From contig JAHCMI010000013.1 of NCBI GenBank assembly GCA_019192545.1, positions 1 to 64,000 on the forward strand: 64,000 bases of DNA. Direction: 5' to 3'. Positions 1-10,361 of this stretch are shown piece after piece (within the stretch, counting starts at the first letter, position 1; each line of letters begins with the position of its first letter). Source of the DNA: Rivularia sp. MS3 (lineage in GTDB: Bacteria > Cyanobacteriota > Cyanobacteriia > Cyanobacteriales > Nostocaceae). The notes under the pieces are model-generated. The model ran no database searches, was not told the DNA's origin, and worked only from the letters and a program-made list of their open reading frames with translations. The position numbers and the translations under genes are program-made.

Positions 1-223
1 GGAGCCTCCTGCAAATAATGGCGGCGGAAGTCCAATGCCGCAAACACCGGAGCCTTCGCCAACAAATGGTGGTGGAAGCCCAATGCCGCAAACACCGGAG
101 CCTCCTCCAACAAATGGCGGTGGAAGTCCAATGCCACAAAAACCGGAGCCTTCAAATCCCCCAACAACAGAGCCTCCAGCTACCGAACCACCAGTTAAGG
201 AACCACCTCCGATATCTACTTAG
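1..223 (+). CDS. 3' end of a Pro-rich repeat protein (5' truncated by window)
   Basis: The frame starting at base 2 is open from the window edge to TAG at 221-223. It encodes about 73 residues made almost only of Pro, Gly, Asn, Glu and Thr. Three 16-residue units of the form EPxPTNGGGSPMPQTP are followed by a degenerate EPP-rich tail ending PPPIST. Such low-complexity tails are typical of surface, linker or cell-wall-associated regions, but the functional part of the protein lies outside the window, so no function can be given. Internal ATGs at 35, 83 and 131 sit at equivalent points in each repeat and are unlikely to be real starts. The downstream 320 bases hold repeats and no gene. Confidence 0.7.
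   Translation, partial: EPPANNGGGSPMPQTPEPSPTNGGGSPMPQTPEPPPTNGGGSPMPQKPEPSNPPTTEPPATEPPVKEPPPIST
2..145 (+). repeat. 48-bp in-frame tandem repeat (3 units)
   Basis: Three consecutive 48-bp units (2-49, 50-97, 98-145) code for the 16-residue Pro/Gly-rich repeat. Units differ by a few bases, and a fourth partial unit starts at 146. More copies probably lie upstream of the window. Confidence 0.9.
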
Positions 224-270
224 ATAAATATCATATTAGGCTTGCTTAATCGCTTATGAATAAAAATATA

Positions 271-328
271 TTTGTAGTTGCGCGGTGACTCGCTCAAGAT
301 TTTTGGGGCAAAGACACGCAACTACGAA
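271..328. repeat. Inverted repeat, TAGTTGCG...CGCAACTA type
   Basis: TTTGTAGTTGCG (271-282) pairs with CGCAACTACGAA (317-328) at 11 of 12 positions. The same arm sequence builds the larger hairpin at 63660-63731, so this is a dispersed intergenic repeat family. It shares the 224-542 gap with the MITE at 384-516; no gene is visible there. Confidence 0.6.
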
Positions 329-383
329 TTCCATATCATAAGTAATCAGACGTTGTATTGCTAACGCCGTCTCTACAAATTTA

Positions 384-516
384 AGAGGATGTTTGAAAAG
401 TATAGTTTTTATCACAATTCTCGGACGATCCCCCCTCTCCCCCCTATCCCCAGAGGGGGATTTAGGGGGATCTTGAAAGTTTCGAGTATCATTTATAGCG
501 CATCATTACATCCTCT
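384..516. mobile_element. MITE-like element, copy 1 (about 133 bp)
   Basis: The element starts AGAGGATGTTTGAAAAG and ends ACATCCTCT, giving terminal inverted repeats. The inside is palindromic, with a C-run/G-run core (CCCCCTCTCCCCCC ... AGGGGGAT) flanked by TATAGTTTTTATC and CGAGTATCATTTATAG. A second copy at 41947-42104 shares both ends and the core, which defines the boundaries. It has no coding capacity. Non-autonomous movement by a transposase elsewhere is an inference. Confidence 0.7.
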
Positions 517-542
517 AAAGCTTGTTTGGGCAACGGCGATTT

Positions 543-2864
543 TTAATTCCAAGGTTCTGTAGGAGCATCTGCATCTTTCAAAGGTATAGTATCTATCGAT
601 GAGTTATCTCCTAAAAAATTAGAATCTGTCAATTGACAAATTGCTTCAAGTGCTTCTACGGCTGACTTATACCTCAATTCATGATTATCAAGTACCATTT
701 TGCTAAGAATTTGGGCAAAAGCTTTACTAGTAGTTGCTTTATCAGTCCATTGAACTTCTTGGTTTTCGTCTATTGGTAATTCATGAGGGGGTATACCAGT
801 TAAAAAGAAGATACCTATCATTCCTACAGCATAAATATCGCTGCTGTATTGCGGGTATCCCAAACATTGTTCTCGCGGTGCATAACCTTTTGTTCCAATA
901 CCAATCGTAAAGGCTGTTTGCTCTTGAGAATTGATTACTTGAGTAGATACTTGTTTTACAGCCCCGAAGTCAATCAATACTAACTTGCCGTCTGAGTGCC
1001 GTCGGATAATATTGCTAGGTTTTATATCGCGATGAATTACACCTTTATTGTGTACAAAAACTAATGTTTGCAATAAATCTTTGAGTATTTCAATTACTTC
1101 TGGTTCAAAAAAACGTTCTTCTAAAGATATTGCTTTATTTAAGGGATGCCCGATGATATGTTCTTGAACTAAATAAAATTCTTCTTCTTCTTCAAAGTAA
1201 GCTAGAAGTTGAGGAATTTGATTGTGATTACCTAATACTTGTAGAGTTTGAGCTTCTGATTTGAATAAGCGTCTAGCTACTTGCAATTGTTCCGTTTTGT
1301 TATTTACTGGCTTGAGTTGCTTGACAACACATCGTGGATTGCCTGGAAGCTTCGTATCTTCTGCAATATAAGTCTCGCTGAATCCACCAGAACCTAAAAC
1401 TTCAACTATTTTATATCTACCATCTAATATTTTTCCCGATATTTCTTTTAAACGCTGTCCTAATAAATCTTTTAAATCATCTTGCTGAGATATTATCTCC
1501 TGTACGACGCGATTTGAAGCGTGCCTTTGTAAAATGTTAACAAGTTGAGTTTTCCTTAACTTTTCACGAGCCACTTCGGTTCCTAAATAGCAAAGTCCAA
1601 CCGTAGAAATTGCAAATATCGGTAGACTAGTAGGAAGAAATAACTGAGCGTAAACAAACAAACTGTAACTAATTCCTGCCCAACCTACAGCAAGAACAAT
1701 ACTAGTTACAAATCTCGTTGTACCTTGTCTGACTCTAGCAATCAACAGCGTAGAACCGCCGACTAAAAATAGTACAAAAAAACTACGATGTAATGAAGTA
1801 GAAAGTGGGGAAGAAATTGCTTTTCCTTCCATTAAAGTTGCGATCGCATTGGCATGAATTTCGACTCCAGACATTTTTTCTGGATACAGCCAGTCAGAAG
1901 ATAAAGCAATTTGGTGGTAATCTTCTCCTTTTTGCGTTCTAGCAGTAGAGCCGATTAGAACAATTTTGTCTTTGAATACTTTTCCGCCTTGTAAATTGGT
2001 ATCCCAAAATTCCGGCTCAAAAACATTCCAAAAGGAAAAAGTTTTAAATGTTCCCGCTCCTCCATAAAAATAGATGCGATCGCCTTTTGGTTGTGGATAT
2101 TCAATATTGGCGGCGATTAATACGGATTGATCGAATGAAGGCATAGCGCTGGGAATTATGCCATCTTCCTCTGCAAGTTGCTTGAGAAAAACATTTGCTA
2201 ATTTATGAACTTTAGCATCTATCTCTAAAGGAAAGTTTACGGTTCCGATAGATACCGAAGTACTGCGAAATTGCTGATGCGGCAGCACTAACTGCCAAGA
2301 AATTCCTTGGTAAGACTCAGATTTTTCGTAGAGTGCGGCTAAAGTAACTTTATCTCCATAACGGTTTAGCGAGTTAATAAGTTCTTTATCGTCGGCTTGC
2401 CCGTGACTGCTTGGATAGTCAAAAAGTATATCTACGGCTACATGACGCGCACCAGCTTGAATCAATTTTTCAATCACAAGGGCGTATGCTTCGCGTCGAA
2501 AAGGAAAAGACTTGAGCAGTTCTAAATAAGATTGAGAATTTATTTCATAAGACTGCTTAGGAAGTAATATTGAATCATCATCTATAGCCAGAATGACAAT
2601 ATCTTTTGGGGGAGTTTCTTTTCCTCGTACTAAATAAAAAACGCTTGCTGCTTGATTTTCTATCCAAATCGCTAAGCCATTGCCAGAACCTGCTAGCAAT
2701 ACAGCCCCTGCTACCGAGGCACCTGCAAGAATATGACCTAAACGAGCCATCATCTTAAAAGAGTGTGCCGATACGGTGGAAGTAGCTTGTTTCGGAAGAC
2801 TTAGCAGTTTCTTGGCAGCAGACACATATTTTTTAGTTATGTTATATGTAGGTTCTTCTGCCAT
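543..2864 (-). CDS. CHASE2-domain serine/threonine protein kinase
   Basis: Membrane-bound receptor kinase of 773 residues, presumed to pass an extracytoplasmic signal to cytoplasmic Ser/Thr phosphorylation. One transmembrane segment lies near residues 43-67, followed by a CHASE2 sensor domain (about 70-345, with the typical VILAIDDDS and KIVLIGSTA stretches). Three membrane helices follow (about 360-430), then a kinase domain (about 484-745). Kinase motifs are intact: G-loop GSGGFSETY, VVK lysine (K515), HRDIKPSN (611-618) and DFG (632-634). The activation segment ends GYAPREQ, a usual cyanobacterial variant of APE. The gene stands alone. A 7-bp hairpin (TTACACG/CGTGTAA, 2908-2927) lies in its 5' region. 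The ligand is unknown. Confidence 0.9.
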   Translation of the reverse strand: MAEEPTYNITKKYVSAAKKLLSLPKQATSTVSAHSFKMMARLGHILAGASVAGAVLLAGSGNGLAIWIENQAASVFYLVRGKETPPKDIVILAIDDDSILLPKQSYEINSQSYLELLKSFPFRREAYALVIEKLIQAGARHVAVDILFDYPSSHGQADDKELINSLNRYGDKVTLAALYEKSESYQGISWQLVLPHQQFRSTSVSIGTVNFPLEIDAKVHKLANVFLKQLAEEDGIIPSAMPSFDQSVLIAANIEYPQPKGDRIYFYGGAGTFKTFSFWNVFEPEFWDTNLQGGKVFKDKIVLIGSTARTQKGEDYHQIALSSDWLYPEKMSGVEIHANAIATLMEGKAISSPLSTSLHRSFFVLFLVGGSTLLIARVRQGTTRFVTSIVLAVGWAGISYSLFVYAQLFLPTSLPIFAISTVGLCYLGTEVAREKLRKTQLVNILQRHASNRVVQEIISQQDDLKDLLGQRLKEISGKILDGRYKIVEVLGSGGFSETYIAEDTKLPGNPRCVVKQLKPVNNKTEQLQVARRLFKSEAQTLQVLGNHNQIPQLLAYFEEEEEFYLVQEHIIGHPLNKAISLEERFFEPEVIEILKDLLQTLVFVHNKGVIHRDIKPSNIIRRHSDGKLVLIDFGAVKQVSTQVINSQEQTAFTIGIGTKGYAPREQCLGYPQYSSDIYAVGMIGIFFLTGIPPHELPIDENQEVQWTDKATTSKAFAQILSKMVLDNHELRYKSAVEALEAICQLTDSNFLGDNSSIDTIPLKDADAPTEPWN

Positions 2865-3918
2865 ATTGTATTTGAAGTTTATTTACGTACAACAATGCCG
2901 TTCGGCTTTACACGCTATTTCGTGTAAGTTACTCTATTTATAATACTTAAATATAAATCTATAGATATGAAAATATTATACACCTATCAAGTATTGTTCG
3001 ATGTAATTTTTTGTAGTTATATATCAGTAAATTTTCTGCTACAGAATCAATACCGCTTGAGTTATTGAAGAAGAGTATTAGCTTAATTAAGTAGATTGAA
3101 AATAAAGGAGAAACTGCTTCCTTCCTAAATGGATTGCAAGCAAAAATGTATATACTTCATATTTTAATTGTATGTAGGCTTTATGCTATGCCTGTAGCAG
3201 AAAGAGAACTAATACTTTTTCCTAATATATTAAATTATTTTTACAAGTAAGTTTTAATACGGCAAAAATATTTTATCGAAGTTCTTTGAAGCGTTTTAAT
3301 AACTGAAAATGCAATGTTGAGTTGCGTCTTTCAAGTTTTAGGTTAGACATATTGCTTTATTAATTTAAGATGATTTCCCCTGTAGGAGTGGGTACTCTAT
3401 TATCTGTAAGCTATTGTTAAAAATCTTGACACCCATCACTTTCTAGATACTCCAAAGCTAGAAAGCTAATGAAATGCTTCTTAGTTATAGATAAGAAACT
3501 ATACATTACTTCTTTTTTTCAGTTCTTCAGTACTTAAGCAGGCATTTATTCAAAATCATAAAAACCCCATACTCCAATCTTAATAGTATCGGATGCTCAA
3601 GCCTCAAACTATAGCTTGAGAGTTAGTTACCGGCTTTAGGAGTAAACTTAACTAATATACAGCTAAAAACTCTGTTACTTAGTCAATTTTATTGGTAGAT
3701 TTTGATTACAGGGTGCCTATAAGCATATCAAGGGTGACAAACAATCTCTTGTTTTAACCACAGTTTAATCATTTAGTCAATCTCTGAAATTGGCACATGA
3801 TAGATAAAAGCTATACATGACAATATAATTTATATACGAGGCGCGAATTTGTCATTTTATTATTGCTATAATCTATTGTTCAATCTAGATTCATTTATAT
3901 TTAATGGTGTAATTTCCT
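2865..3918. other. Intergenic region, about 1 kb, no recognisable gene
   Basis: AT-rich spacer between the divergent kinase and NYN genes. Apart from the TTACACG/CGTGTAA hairpin at 2908-2927, I see no gene, RNA or repeat I can name. It must hold both promoters. Confidence 0.5.
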
Positions 3919-4440
3919 ATGGAATCTCATATGACTCGTCTGTCTATTTTTGTAGACGGAAACAATATGTTCTATGCTCAACAAAAAAACGGTTGGTTTT
4001 TCGACCCACGACGAGTATTAGAATACTTCAAATACGAGCAAATACATACAAATTTAATTAATGCATTTTGGTATACTGGCTTAAAAGACCCACAGGATCA
4101 ACGAGGTTTTCGAGACGCTCTAATTAGTTTAGGATATACGGTACGAACTAAAATACTAAAAGAATACTATGATGATTCCTCCGGACGTTACTCTCAAAAA
4201 GCTAATTTAGATATTGAAATTGTTGTAGATATGTTTAATACAGTAGACCAATATGACAGAGTAATTTTATTTAGTGGAGATGGAGATTTTGAAAGAGCAA
4301 TTGAATTATTACGCTCGAAAAACACTCATATAACTGTAGTATCTACAGAGGGAATGATAGCAAGAGAATTACGTAATGCCACCGATAGATATATTGATTT
4401 AAATGAAATTCGAGACAGTATAGAAAAAACTGAAGCGTAG
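3919..4440 (+). CDS. NYN-domain (LabA/DUF88-type) PIN-like protein
   Basis: A 173-residue protein that is a single NYN domain, a PIN-like fold thought to act as a metal-dependent ribonuclease. Visible signature: an N-terminal strand ending [10 protein letters not shown] (D13, N15), an acidic residue D98 followed by D104, and LFSGDGDF (D121, D123). These are the clustered acids expected of the active site. LabA of Synechococcus, a clock-output factor, belongs to this family, but same function is not implied. ATG at 3919 or at 3931 (MTRLS) could be the start. Neither has a clear Shine-Dalgarno sequence, and the motif begins soon after the second. leuA starts 94 bases downstream, perhaps separately transcribed. 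Confidence 0.85.
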   Translation: MESHMTRLSIFVDGNNMFYAQQKNGWFFDPRRVLEYFKYEQIHTNLINAFWYTGLKDPQDQRGFRDALISLGYTVRTKILKEYYDDSSGRYSQKANLDIEIVVDMFNTVDQYDRVILFSGDGDFERAIELLRSKNTHITVVSTEGMIARELRNATDRYIDLNEIRDSIEKTEA

Positions 4441-4534
4441 AGAAACTTTACAATTATTAAGAAAATTAATAGTAAAAAAAATTAAACTAGAAAGTATTGT
4501 TAGGCACAAGGAATTAATCAACAAAAACAAGGTT

Positions 4535-6127
4535 ATGACAAGTAATTCAGAACGAATCATTATTTTTGATACTACGCTTCGAGATGGGGAACAATCTCCG
4601 GGAGCAGCGTTAAATATTGATGAAAAGTTGGCTATTGCTAAGCAGTTAGCCCGTTTGGGTGTGGACGTAATTGAAGCGGGTTTTGCTTTTACAAGCCCAG
4701 GAGATTTTGAAGCTGTTAGCAGGATTGCTCAAACTGTAGGTACAGAAAATGGCCCAGTAATTTGCAGTTTGGCAAGAGCGAAAAAAGATGATATTAAGGC
4801 AGCCGCAGAAGCAATAAAGCCAGCAGCAAAAAGTAGAATTCACACTTTTTTAGCAACTTCTGATATTCATCTTAAATATAAGTTGAGAAAAACTAGGGAA
4901 GAGGTGCTATCAATTGCTGAAGAAATGGTTGCTTATGCTAAAAGTTTCACTGATGATATAGAATTTTCACCAGAAGATGCGGGACGTTCCGATCCAGAAT
5001 TTCTTTATCAAGTTTTGGAACGAGTGATTGCGGCAGGAGCTACGACAGTTAATATTCCCGATACTGTTGGTTATATAACTCCAAGCGAATTTGGAGCTTT
5101 AATTAAGGGAATTAAAGATAATGTCCCTAATATAGATAAAGCAATTATTTCGGTTCACGGGCACAATGATTTAGGATTAGCTGTTGCAAACTTTTTAGAA
5201 GCAGTAAAAAATGGTGCAAGACAATTAGAATGTACTATTAACGGTATTGGAGAACGGGCAGGGAATGCAGCTTTGGAAGAGTTGGTAATGGCTCTGCACG
5301 TTCGCAGACAATACTTTAATCCTTTTTTGGGACGAGCAGTTGATTCGGAAGCAGGATTAACTAATATTGATACTCAGCAGATATATAAAACTTCTCGCTT
5401 AGTTTCTAATTTAACGGGAATGTTGGTGCAGCCAAACAAAGCAATTGTGGGGACAAATGCTTTTGCTCACGAATCTGGAATTCATCAAGATGGGGTGTTG
5501 AAAAACAAGCTCACCTATGAAATCATGGACGCTGAGTCAATTGGTTTGACAGAAAACCAAATTGTTTTGGGTAAATTATCCGGAAGAAATGCAGTTCGTA
5601 CTCGTTTGAGAGAATTAGGTTTTGAACTCTCAGAAAATGATTTGAACAAAGCATTTATCAGATTTAAGGAAGTTGCTGACAAAAAGAAAGAAATCACCGA
5701 TTGGGATTTAGAAGCGCTTGTAAATGATGAAATTCAACAAGCACCCGATCTGTTTAAATTAGAATTGGTACAGGTTTCTTGTGGTAGCAATGCAAGCCCA
5801 ACAGCAACCGTAACTCTACGTAACCCCCAAGGAGAAGAATTAACTGATGCAGCTATTGGTACTGGTCCGGTAGATGCTGTATATAAAGCAATTAATCGAG
5901 TGGTCAATGTACCGAATAAATTGATTGAATTTTCCGTACAATCCGTAACTGCTGGTATTGATGCGATTGGGGAAGTTACCATCCGCTTAAAGTACGAGGA
6001 TAAAATTTATTCGGGTCGTTCGGCGAATACAGATATTATTGTTGCATCGGCTCAAGCTTATGTAAATGCGCTTAATAGGTTGTATGGTGCATTACTTAAT
6101 AAGCAAAAGCAGCAAGTAACCGCATAG
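4535..6127 (+). CDS. leuA: 2-isopropylmalate synthase
   Basis: First committed enzyme of leucine biosynthesis: condenses acetyl-CoA with 2-oxoisovalerate in the cytoplasm. The 530-residue length is normal for the bacterial short LeuA. The N-terminal TIM barrel carries [16 protein letters not shown] (residues about 11-26). The metal-binding HGHNDLG and the [14 protein letters not shown] helix lie near 208-255. A linker leads to the C-terminal LeuA regulatory domain (about 400-520), where leucine normally binds. The gene is followed by a strong intrinsic terminator at 6163-6192. No leader peptide or T-box-like attenuator is apparent upstream. No other leu gene is near, as is usual in cyanobacteria. 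Confidence 0.97.
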   Translation: MTSNSERIIIFDTTLRDGEQSPGAALNIDEKLAIAKQLARLGVDVIEAGFAFTSPGDFEAVSRIAQTVGTENGPVICSLARAKKDDIKAAAEAIKPAAKSRIHTFLATSDIHLKYKLRKTREEVLSIAEEMVAYAKSFTDDIEFSPEDAGRSDPEFLYQVLERVIAAGATTVNIPDTVGYITPSEFGALIKGIKDNVPNIDKAIISVHGHNDLGLAVANFLEAVKNGARQLECTINGIGERAGNAALEELVMALHVRRQYFNPFLGRAVDSEAGLTNIDTQQIYKTSRLVSNLTGMLVQPNKAIVGTNAFAHESGIHQDGVLKNKLTYEIMDAESIGLTENQIVLGKLSGRNAVRTRLRELGFELSENDLNKAFIRFKEVADKKKEITDWDLEALVNDEIQQAPDLFKLELVQVSCGSNASPTATVTLRNPQGEELTDAAIGTGPVDAVYKAINRVVNVPNKLIEFSVQSVTAGIDAIGEVTIRLKYEDKIYSGRSANTDIIVASAQAYVNALNRLYGALLNKQKQQVTA

Positions 6128-6162
6128 TATATATTGTCAAACAGTTACTCTAAATATATAGG

Positions 6163-6192
6163 AACCCGGTATCTCTAAGATATCGGGTTTTT
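6163..6192 (+). terminator. Rho-independent terminator of leuA
   Basis: AACCCGGTATCT (6163-6174), a CTA loop, AGATATCGGGTT (6178-6189), then a T-run to 6192. The 12-bp stem has one G-U pair. It lies 36 bases after the leuA stop. Confidence 0.9.
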
Positions 6193-6662
6193 GATTCAAG
6201 GATTTCTAAATATTTACATTCGCTTCGGGTTATAAACCTAAAGCTAGTAGCAAAACTCCTATAAATTTTACATCATGCAGCATTGCCAGAAACCCAGTTT
6301 CTTGCCGATTTCACCACGAGATAATAATGTTTTAGGGACTTATTCCGGGTTTCTTTGTACTTATTGAGAATGGTGCAAGATATAAAATAAATAGGACTAA
6401 TTAAACTCAAGTTAAAAGGGTAACAATTACCAAACAGCAATTAAAATCTTGGTTCTTCAGTACTTAGTATGCTATTAAAATAGTCGTATTTGGGCAGTCG
6501 GCAGTCGGCAGTCGGAAGGAAATAAAGTAAAGTTGTTAAAAAACAAATATATTAAGTATCGAATCCTTACACAGTAAGTGTTATCAGATTTTTTTATTGA
6601 AAATTTAGCATAGTAACAACTGAAGAGCCAAAATCTTATAAATATTATAATTAATTCCAATA
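6193..6662. repeat. Intergenic spacer with heptamer repeat (GGCAGTC)x3 at 6493-6513
   Basis: The spacer between the leuA terminator and the glycosyltransferase holds no gene I can support. Three perfect tandem copies of GGCAGTC lie at 6493-6513. Short tandem heptamers of this kind (STRR) are known from heterocystous cyanobacteria. Confidence 0.7.
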
Positions 6663-7667
6663 ATGACTTTAGTTACAATTATTATTACTTCTTATAATAA
6701 AGCTGCATATTTAGAGCAAGCCGTTAAAAGTGTTTTAGCGCAAAGCTATTCTAATATTGAATGTATTATTGTTGATGATGGTTCAACGGATAATACAGCA
6801 AAAATAGCTCAAGATTTGATTGCTAAATATCCGCAAATACAGTATTTTCTCAAACCCAATGGTGGTATCTCTTCGGCGCGTAATTTTGGTAATAGTAAAG
6901 CAAGCGGGGAGTGGATTCAGTTTTTAGATGCAGATGATTGGATTCATCAAGATAAAATAAAAGTTCAGTTAGAATATTTGCAAAACTGTTCGGAACGAGA
7001 TGTTTTTGCATACGCCGACTATGAAAGAGTTTATGTTGATGAAAACCATCGAATTACTCAGCATTTACCTCATAAAGTTGGTTCATTATCCAGGGATAAG
7101 TTAATTAATAGATTGTTAATTTGCCCTGATTTTTTAGCTAATTCTCCTTTTCCTTTGTTGCAGCAAGCAATGCTGTTTAAAAAAAGTATTTTTGATAATT
7201 ATCAGTTTGATGAAACTTTAAAAGCTTGTGAAGATAGGGAATTAATGGTGAATTTATTGATGAATGGTAATATTTCCTATGTTTATACACCGATTGTTGG
7301 TGCTTATTATAGAAAACATTCTACAAATTTAACAGATAATGGTTTGTTGATGCGAGAGTCTTACATTCGCTATTTTGAAATTGTTAAACATAAATATGGA
7401 GATGCAATTAGCTTAAATAATAAAAGTCTAAGTTTGTTAGTAGATAAAGCGATAGAATTAAAAGATACCTATTTACTTGCAAGAGTGGCTAGATTGATTA
7501 AATTCCCAACTTATATTTTTAATGGCAATATAAGAGTTAGTAATTATTTAATTTTGAGAACTCTTTACACGATTAGATTAGCTTTACCCAACTTTATTTT
7601 ATACAAACATCGTAGAGGTCCGCGTTCTCAGAAGATTATAGCTTGGTTCTCTAAATTTAAAATATAG
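6663..7667 (+). CDS. Family 2 glycosyltransferase (GT-A fold)
   Basis: A 334-residue inverting glycosyltransferase expected to move a sugar from a nucleotide-sugar donor onto a glycan or lipid acceptor at the cytoplasmic face of the membrane. Residues 1-110 show the classical GT2 order: VTIIITSYN, the donor-binding IIVDDGSTDNT, the NGGISSARN helix, and the metal-binding DADD motif at the end of FLDADDW. A conserved CEDRELM stretch (about 190) lies in the acceptor half. No membrane helix is evident. The acceptor and sugar cannot be inferred because no other polysaccharide gene is adjacent. ATG at 6663 follows an AT-rich leader without a clear Shine-Dalgarno sequence. Confidence 0.92.
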   Translation: MTLVTIIITSYNKAAYLEQAVKSVLAQSYSNIECIIVDDGSTDNTAKIAQDLIAKYPQIQYFLKPNGGISSARNFGNSKASGEWIQFLDADDWIHQDKIKVQLEYLQNCSERDVFAYADYERVYVDENHRITQHLPHKVGSLSRDKLINRLLICPDFLANSPFPLLQQAMLFKKSIFDNYQFDETLKACEDRELMVNLLMNGNISYVYTPIVGAYYRKHSTNLTDNGLLMRESYIRYFEIVKHKYGDAISLNNKSLSLLVDKAIELKDTYLLARVARLIKFPTYIFNGNIRVSNYLILRTLYTIRLALPNFILYKHRRGPRSQKIIAWFSKFKI

Positions 7668-7721
7668 CAGTTTTCAGTTGAGTCCAATACACTCGAAACC
7701 TCACCCCGCGCCCTCCGCGCA

Positions 7722-7760
7722 CCCCTCTCCGCTATTTTGGAGAGGAGAAGGGGAGTGTAT
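7722..7760. repeat. CCCCTCTCC/GGAGAGG hairpin
   Basis: CCCCTCTCC, a short loop GCTATTTT, then GGAGAGGAGAAGGGG form a hairpin between the convergent genes at 7667 and 7837. It may help termination but lacks a T-run; it more likely belongs to the dispersed cyanobacterial repeats. A HIP1 site GCGATCGC lies just downstream, near 7797. Confidence 0.4.
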
Positions 7761-7836
7761 AATGTACCGATTACGTATCCTTGAATTAAATGCTTCGCGA
7801 TCGCTATTATTTTTTATCGCACTGTAAAACACTTTA

Positions 7837-8787
7837 CTATTGAGATTCTATACTATTAATAAATTTTTCAATTGCTTTTAAATAAGAGTTATCTCCAGGT
7901 TTATAAATCTGAAAATGCCCTGCTTGAGGAACTTTGAATAATTGTTTGGGTTCGGGTGCTAAATTATATAACCTACTACTCATATATGAGGGTACAACAC
8001 TATCTGCGGTTCCATGAATGAATAAAACCGGAACCTGTAATTTTTTGATTTTGGCAATTGAATTAAATTTTTGTGTCAGCAATAAATCAATCGGAAATAT
8101 TTTTAACCAATCTTGCTGTTTAACTGTTTCAGCCATCGAGGTAAAAGAACTTTGCACAATTAAACCACCTGCTTGAGGATGTTTAACTGCTAAATCAATC
8201 GCAACTGCACCTCCTAAAGATTCTCCATAAATAATAATATCTTTTGGGGAGATACGTCTTTGATTCACCAGATAATTCCATGTTGTTTGAGAATCTTGAT
8301 AAATTTGTGATTCGTTAGGATGTTGGTTTCCTTTGCTTTCACCAAATCCTCGATAGTCAACAACTAAAACTGAAAATCCTAGCTGTTGCATTGCTTGAAT
8401 TCTTGCTAAATTATTGTAGTAACTTTTATTGCCTCCAGCACCGCAAAAATACAAAATAGTTTTTGGAGAAGAAAGAATTTTTACAGGTTCATTTGGGATT
8501 GAATCTATTTTTTCATTGAATTTAGGGGCATCAAACCACCAACCGTCTAAATATTCGTTTGTATTATTAGCAGTATGATTAGCAATTGAGATTCTGATAT
8601 TTTGATATTTCAAATTAAAATCTGGAGCCGTGGGAAGCATTTGCAGTTCAACTTGAGGACGAAATATTAAATAATGCTGCTGTAAATATAAGTATAAAGA
8701 AAACGAAGCGTAAAATATTGAAGTGAATAAGAAGCAAGTTAATAGCAGTTTACGACGAACAAAGGACAGATTCAAAGAACTTGTCAC
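7837..8787 (-). CDS. Membrane-anchored alpha/beta hydrolase (BEM46-like)
   Basis: A 316-residue serine hydrolase. An uncleaved N-terminal membrane segment (about 13-34) is followed by an alpha/beta hydrolase fold. An oxyanion-side loop FCGAGGNKSYY (about 114) and the DYRGFGES strand-turn are present. The nucleophile elbow is GESLGG (S190). The acid is D262 in HGTADSVVP and the base H291 in AGHFQ, so the triad is complete. This layout fits the BEM46/ABHD13-like esterase group. The natural substrate is unknown. The gene is convergent with the glycosyltransferase and stands alone. Confidence 0.87.
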   Translation of the reverse strand: MTSSLNLSFVRRKLLLTCFLFTSIFYASFSLYLYLQQHYLIFRPQVELQMLPTAPDFNLKYQNIRISIANHTANNTNEYLDGWWFDAPKFNEKIDSIPNEPVKILSSPKTILYFCGAGGNKSYYNNLARIQAMQQLGFSVLVVDYRGFGESKGNQHPNESQIYQDSQTTWNYLVNQRRISPKDIIIYGESLGGAVAIDLAVKHPQAGGLIVQSSFTSMAETVKQQDWLKIFPIDLLLTQKFNSIAKIKKLQVPVLFIHGTADSVVPSYMSSRLYNLAPEPKQLFKVPQAGHFQIYKPGDNSYLKAIEKFINSIESQ

Positions 8788-8894
8788 AGTGATTTCCCCT
8801 ATTTATTAATTCATAAATCTCTTCACAATATTATTTATAGATTCCGTAAAGTTATTAGTCAAAAATGGTTTTTTTGTCAGGAAATAATCATTTT

Positions 8895-10361
8895 TCATTC
8901 AACAATTATTTTCGCTAGTTTACGAATTCCCTCGGTAAGCTCTGTTTCTTTAAGTTCTCCGTAACCAAAGATAAATTCGCACTTAGAATGGGCTGTAAAA
9001 TAATGCGGTTTAGCAGACATCATTCCTATACCAACTTTTGCAGCGCCTTGAATTATCTCTTCATCACTTAAATTAGTTTTGAAGCGTACCATCAAGTGAA
9101 TTCCTGCTTTTTCTCCTAAAATATGGGCACGTTTACCAAAGTTTTTGTTTATCGCTGTCACTAAAATCTGCCGACGTTGATTATATACTGAACGCATTTT
9201 TCTAATATGACGTTCTAAATATCCCGATTCTATAAAGTCTGCAAGTGCCTGCTGTTCTAATATTGGTAAATGTCTGTCATTCAACCATTTTGCACGAGTA
9301 AAGATTGCAACTAAACTTTTAGGAAGTACTAAGTAACCAATTCTTAAAGATGGAAACAATACTTTTGAAAAAGTCCCGATGTAAAGTACCGAATCGCTTT
9401 TATCTAAACCTTGTAATGCCGGGATTGGTTTTTCGTCATATCGGTATTCGCTGTCATAATCATCTTCAATAATTAAAGCTCCGCTATGTTGTGCCCAATG
9501 CAATAATTCTAAGCGTCGCGGTAATGATAAAATTGCCCCGGTAGGAAACTGATGAGAAGGAGTGACATAAACCAATCTAACGTTTTTTTCTACGCTATTG
9601 ACTAACTCTTTTACTAATAAACCATAACTATCTACCGTAACTGGTAAAATTTGAGCTTGTTGAGTTTCAAAAATAATTCTGGCGCTTAAATAGCCGGGGT
9701 TTTCTATGGCTATTGTTTCCCCAGGTTCAACTAATAAACGTAAAATTAAATCCAGTGCTTGCTGCGTACCGTTAGTAATTAATATCTGTTCCGGTTCGCA
9801 ATTAACCGCACGCGAGCGAGCTAAATAACGTTTGATTGCTTCTCGCAAAGGTTGATAACCATTAGGCTCTTTGGAATAATCAAGCCAATTTAAATCAGCG
9901 TTACAGTAACGCGATAATAATTTTCGCCATGTTTTTATCGGAAACTCACTCAGTGATGGTGTTCCATAACGAAAGTTTATTTGTAATTCCGGCTCTGCAA
10001 TTCTAGGGACATTTTCTATATCGGTTAAAGTCTTGCCGTATTGAGATAATTTAATCGATGAAACGTTGATTTTGTTGATACTTTCTATTGGCTTTATCTC
10101 AATTAAATCATCCGGAATTTGCTGACAGACGAAGGTACCCGAACCCGTAACTGTTTCTAAATAACCTTCGCTTAAAAGTTGTTCGTAACTTGTAGAAACT
10201 GTAAAACGAGAAATTAACAAATTTTTAGCTAAAAAACGGGTAGAAGGAATACGTTCTCCCGGTGTTAATCTGCCGCACAAAATTGCTTGACGCAGTTGTT
10301 CGTACAGTTGCTGGTGCAAGGGTTTGGATGAATTCTTATCGAGGGCGATCGCTAAATCCAT
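8895..10361 (-). CDS. MocR/PdxR-type PLP-dependent transcriptional regulator
   Basis: A fusion of a GntR-type winged helix-turn-helix (about residues 10-80, PLHQQLYEQLR ... GSGTFV) and a fold-type-I aminotransferase domain (about 130-480), used as a PLP or effector sensor in MocR regulators. The aminotransferase half keeps the PLP contacts: EDDYDSEY near 300 and the Schiff-base lysine K333 in GTFSKVLFP. The chosen ATG at 10361 puts the HTH at the usual distance from the N-terminus. An upstream in-frame ATG at 10391 would add ten atypical residues. PdxR usually sits beside pdxST; here it is divergent from a TrkA-C membrane protein, so its target is not clear. A HIP1 site lies in the 5' coding end. 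Confidence 0.88.
   Translation of the reverse strand: MDLAIALDKNSSKPLHQQLYEQLRQAILCGRLTPGERIPSTRFLAKNLLISRFTVSTSYEQLLSEGYLETVTGSGTFVCQQIPDDLIEIKPIESINKINVSSIKLSQYGKTLTDIENVPRIAEPELQINFRYGTPSLSEFPIKTWRKLLSRYCNADLNWLDYSKEPNGYQPLREAIKRYLARSRAVNCEPEQILITNGTQQALDLILRLLVEPGETIAIENPGYLSARIIFETQQAQILPVTVDSYGLLVKELVNSVEKNVRLVYVTPSHQFPTGAILSLPRRLELLHWAQHSGALIIEDDYDSEYRYDEKPIPALQGLDKSDSVLYIGTFSKVLFPSLRIGYLVLPKSLVAIFTRAKWLNDRHLPILEQQALADFIESGYLERHIRKMRSVYNQRRQILVTAINKNFGKRAHILGEKAGIHLMVRFKTNLSDEEIIQGAAKVGIGMMSAKPHYFTAHSKCEFIFGYGELKETELTEGIRKLAKIIVE

Noticed and set aside
3849-4061. Plus-strand frame overlapping the NYN gene
   Set aside because: A different frame of the same region without domain or ribosome binding site; the NYN frame has clear active-site residues.
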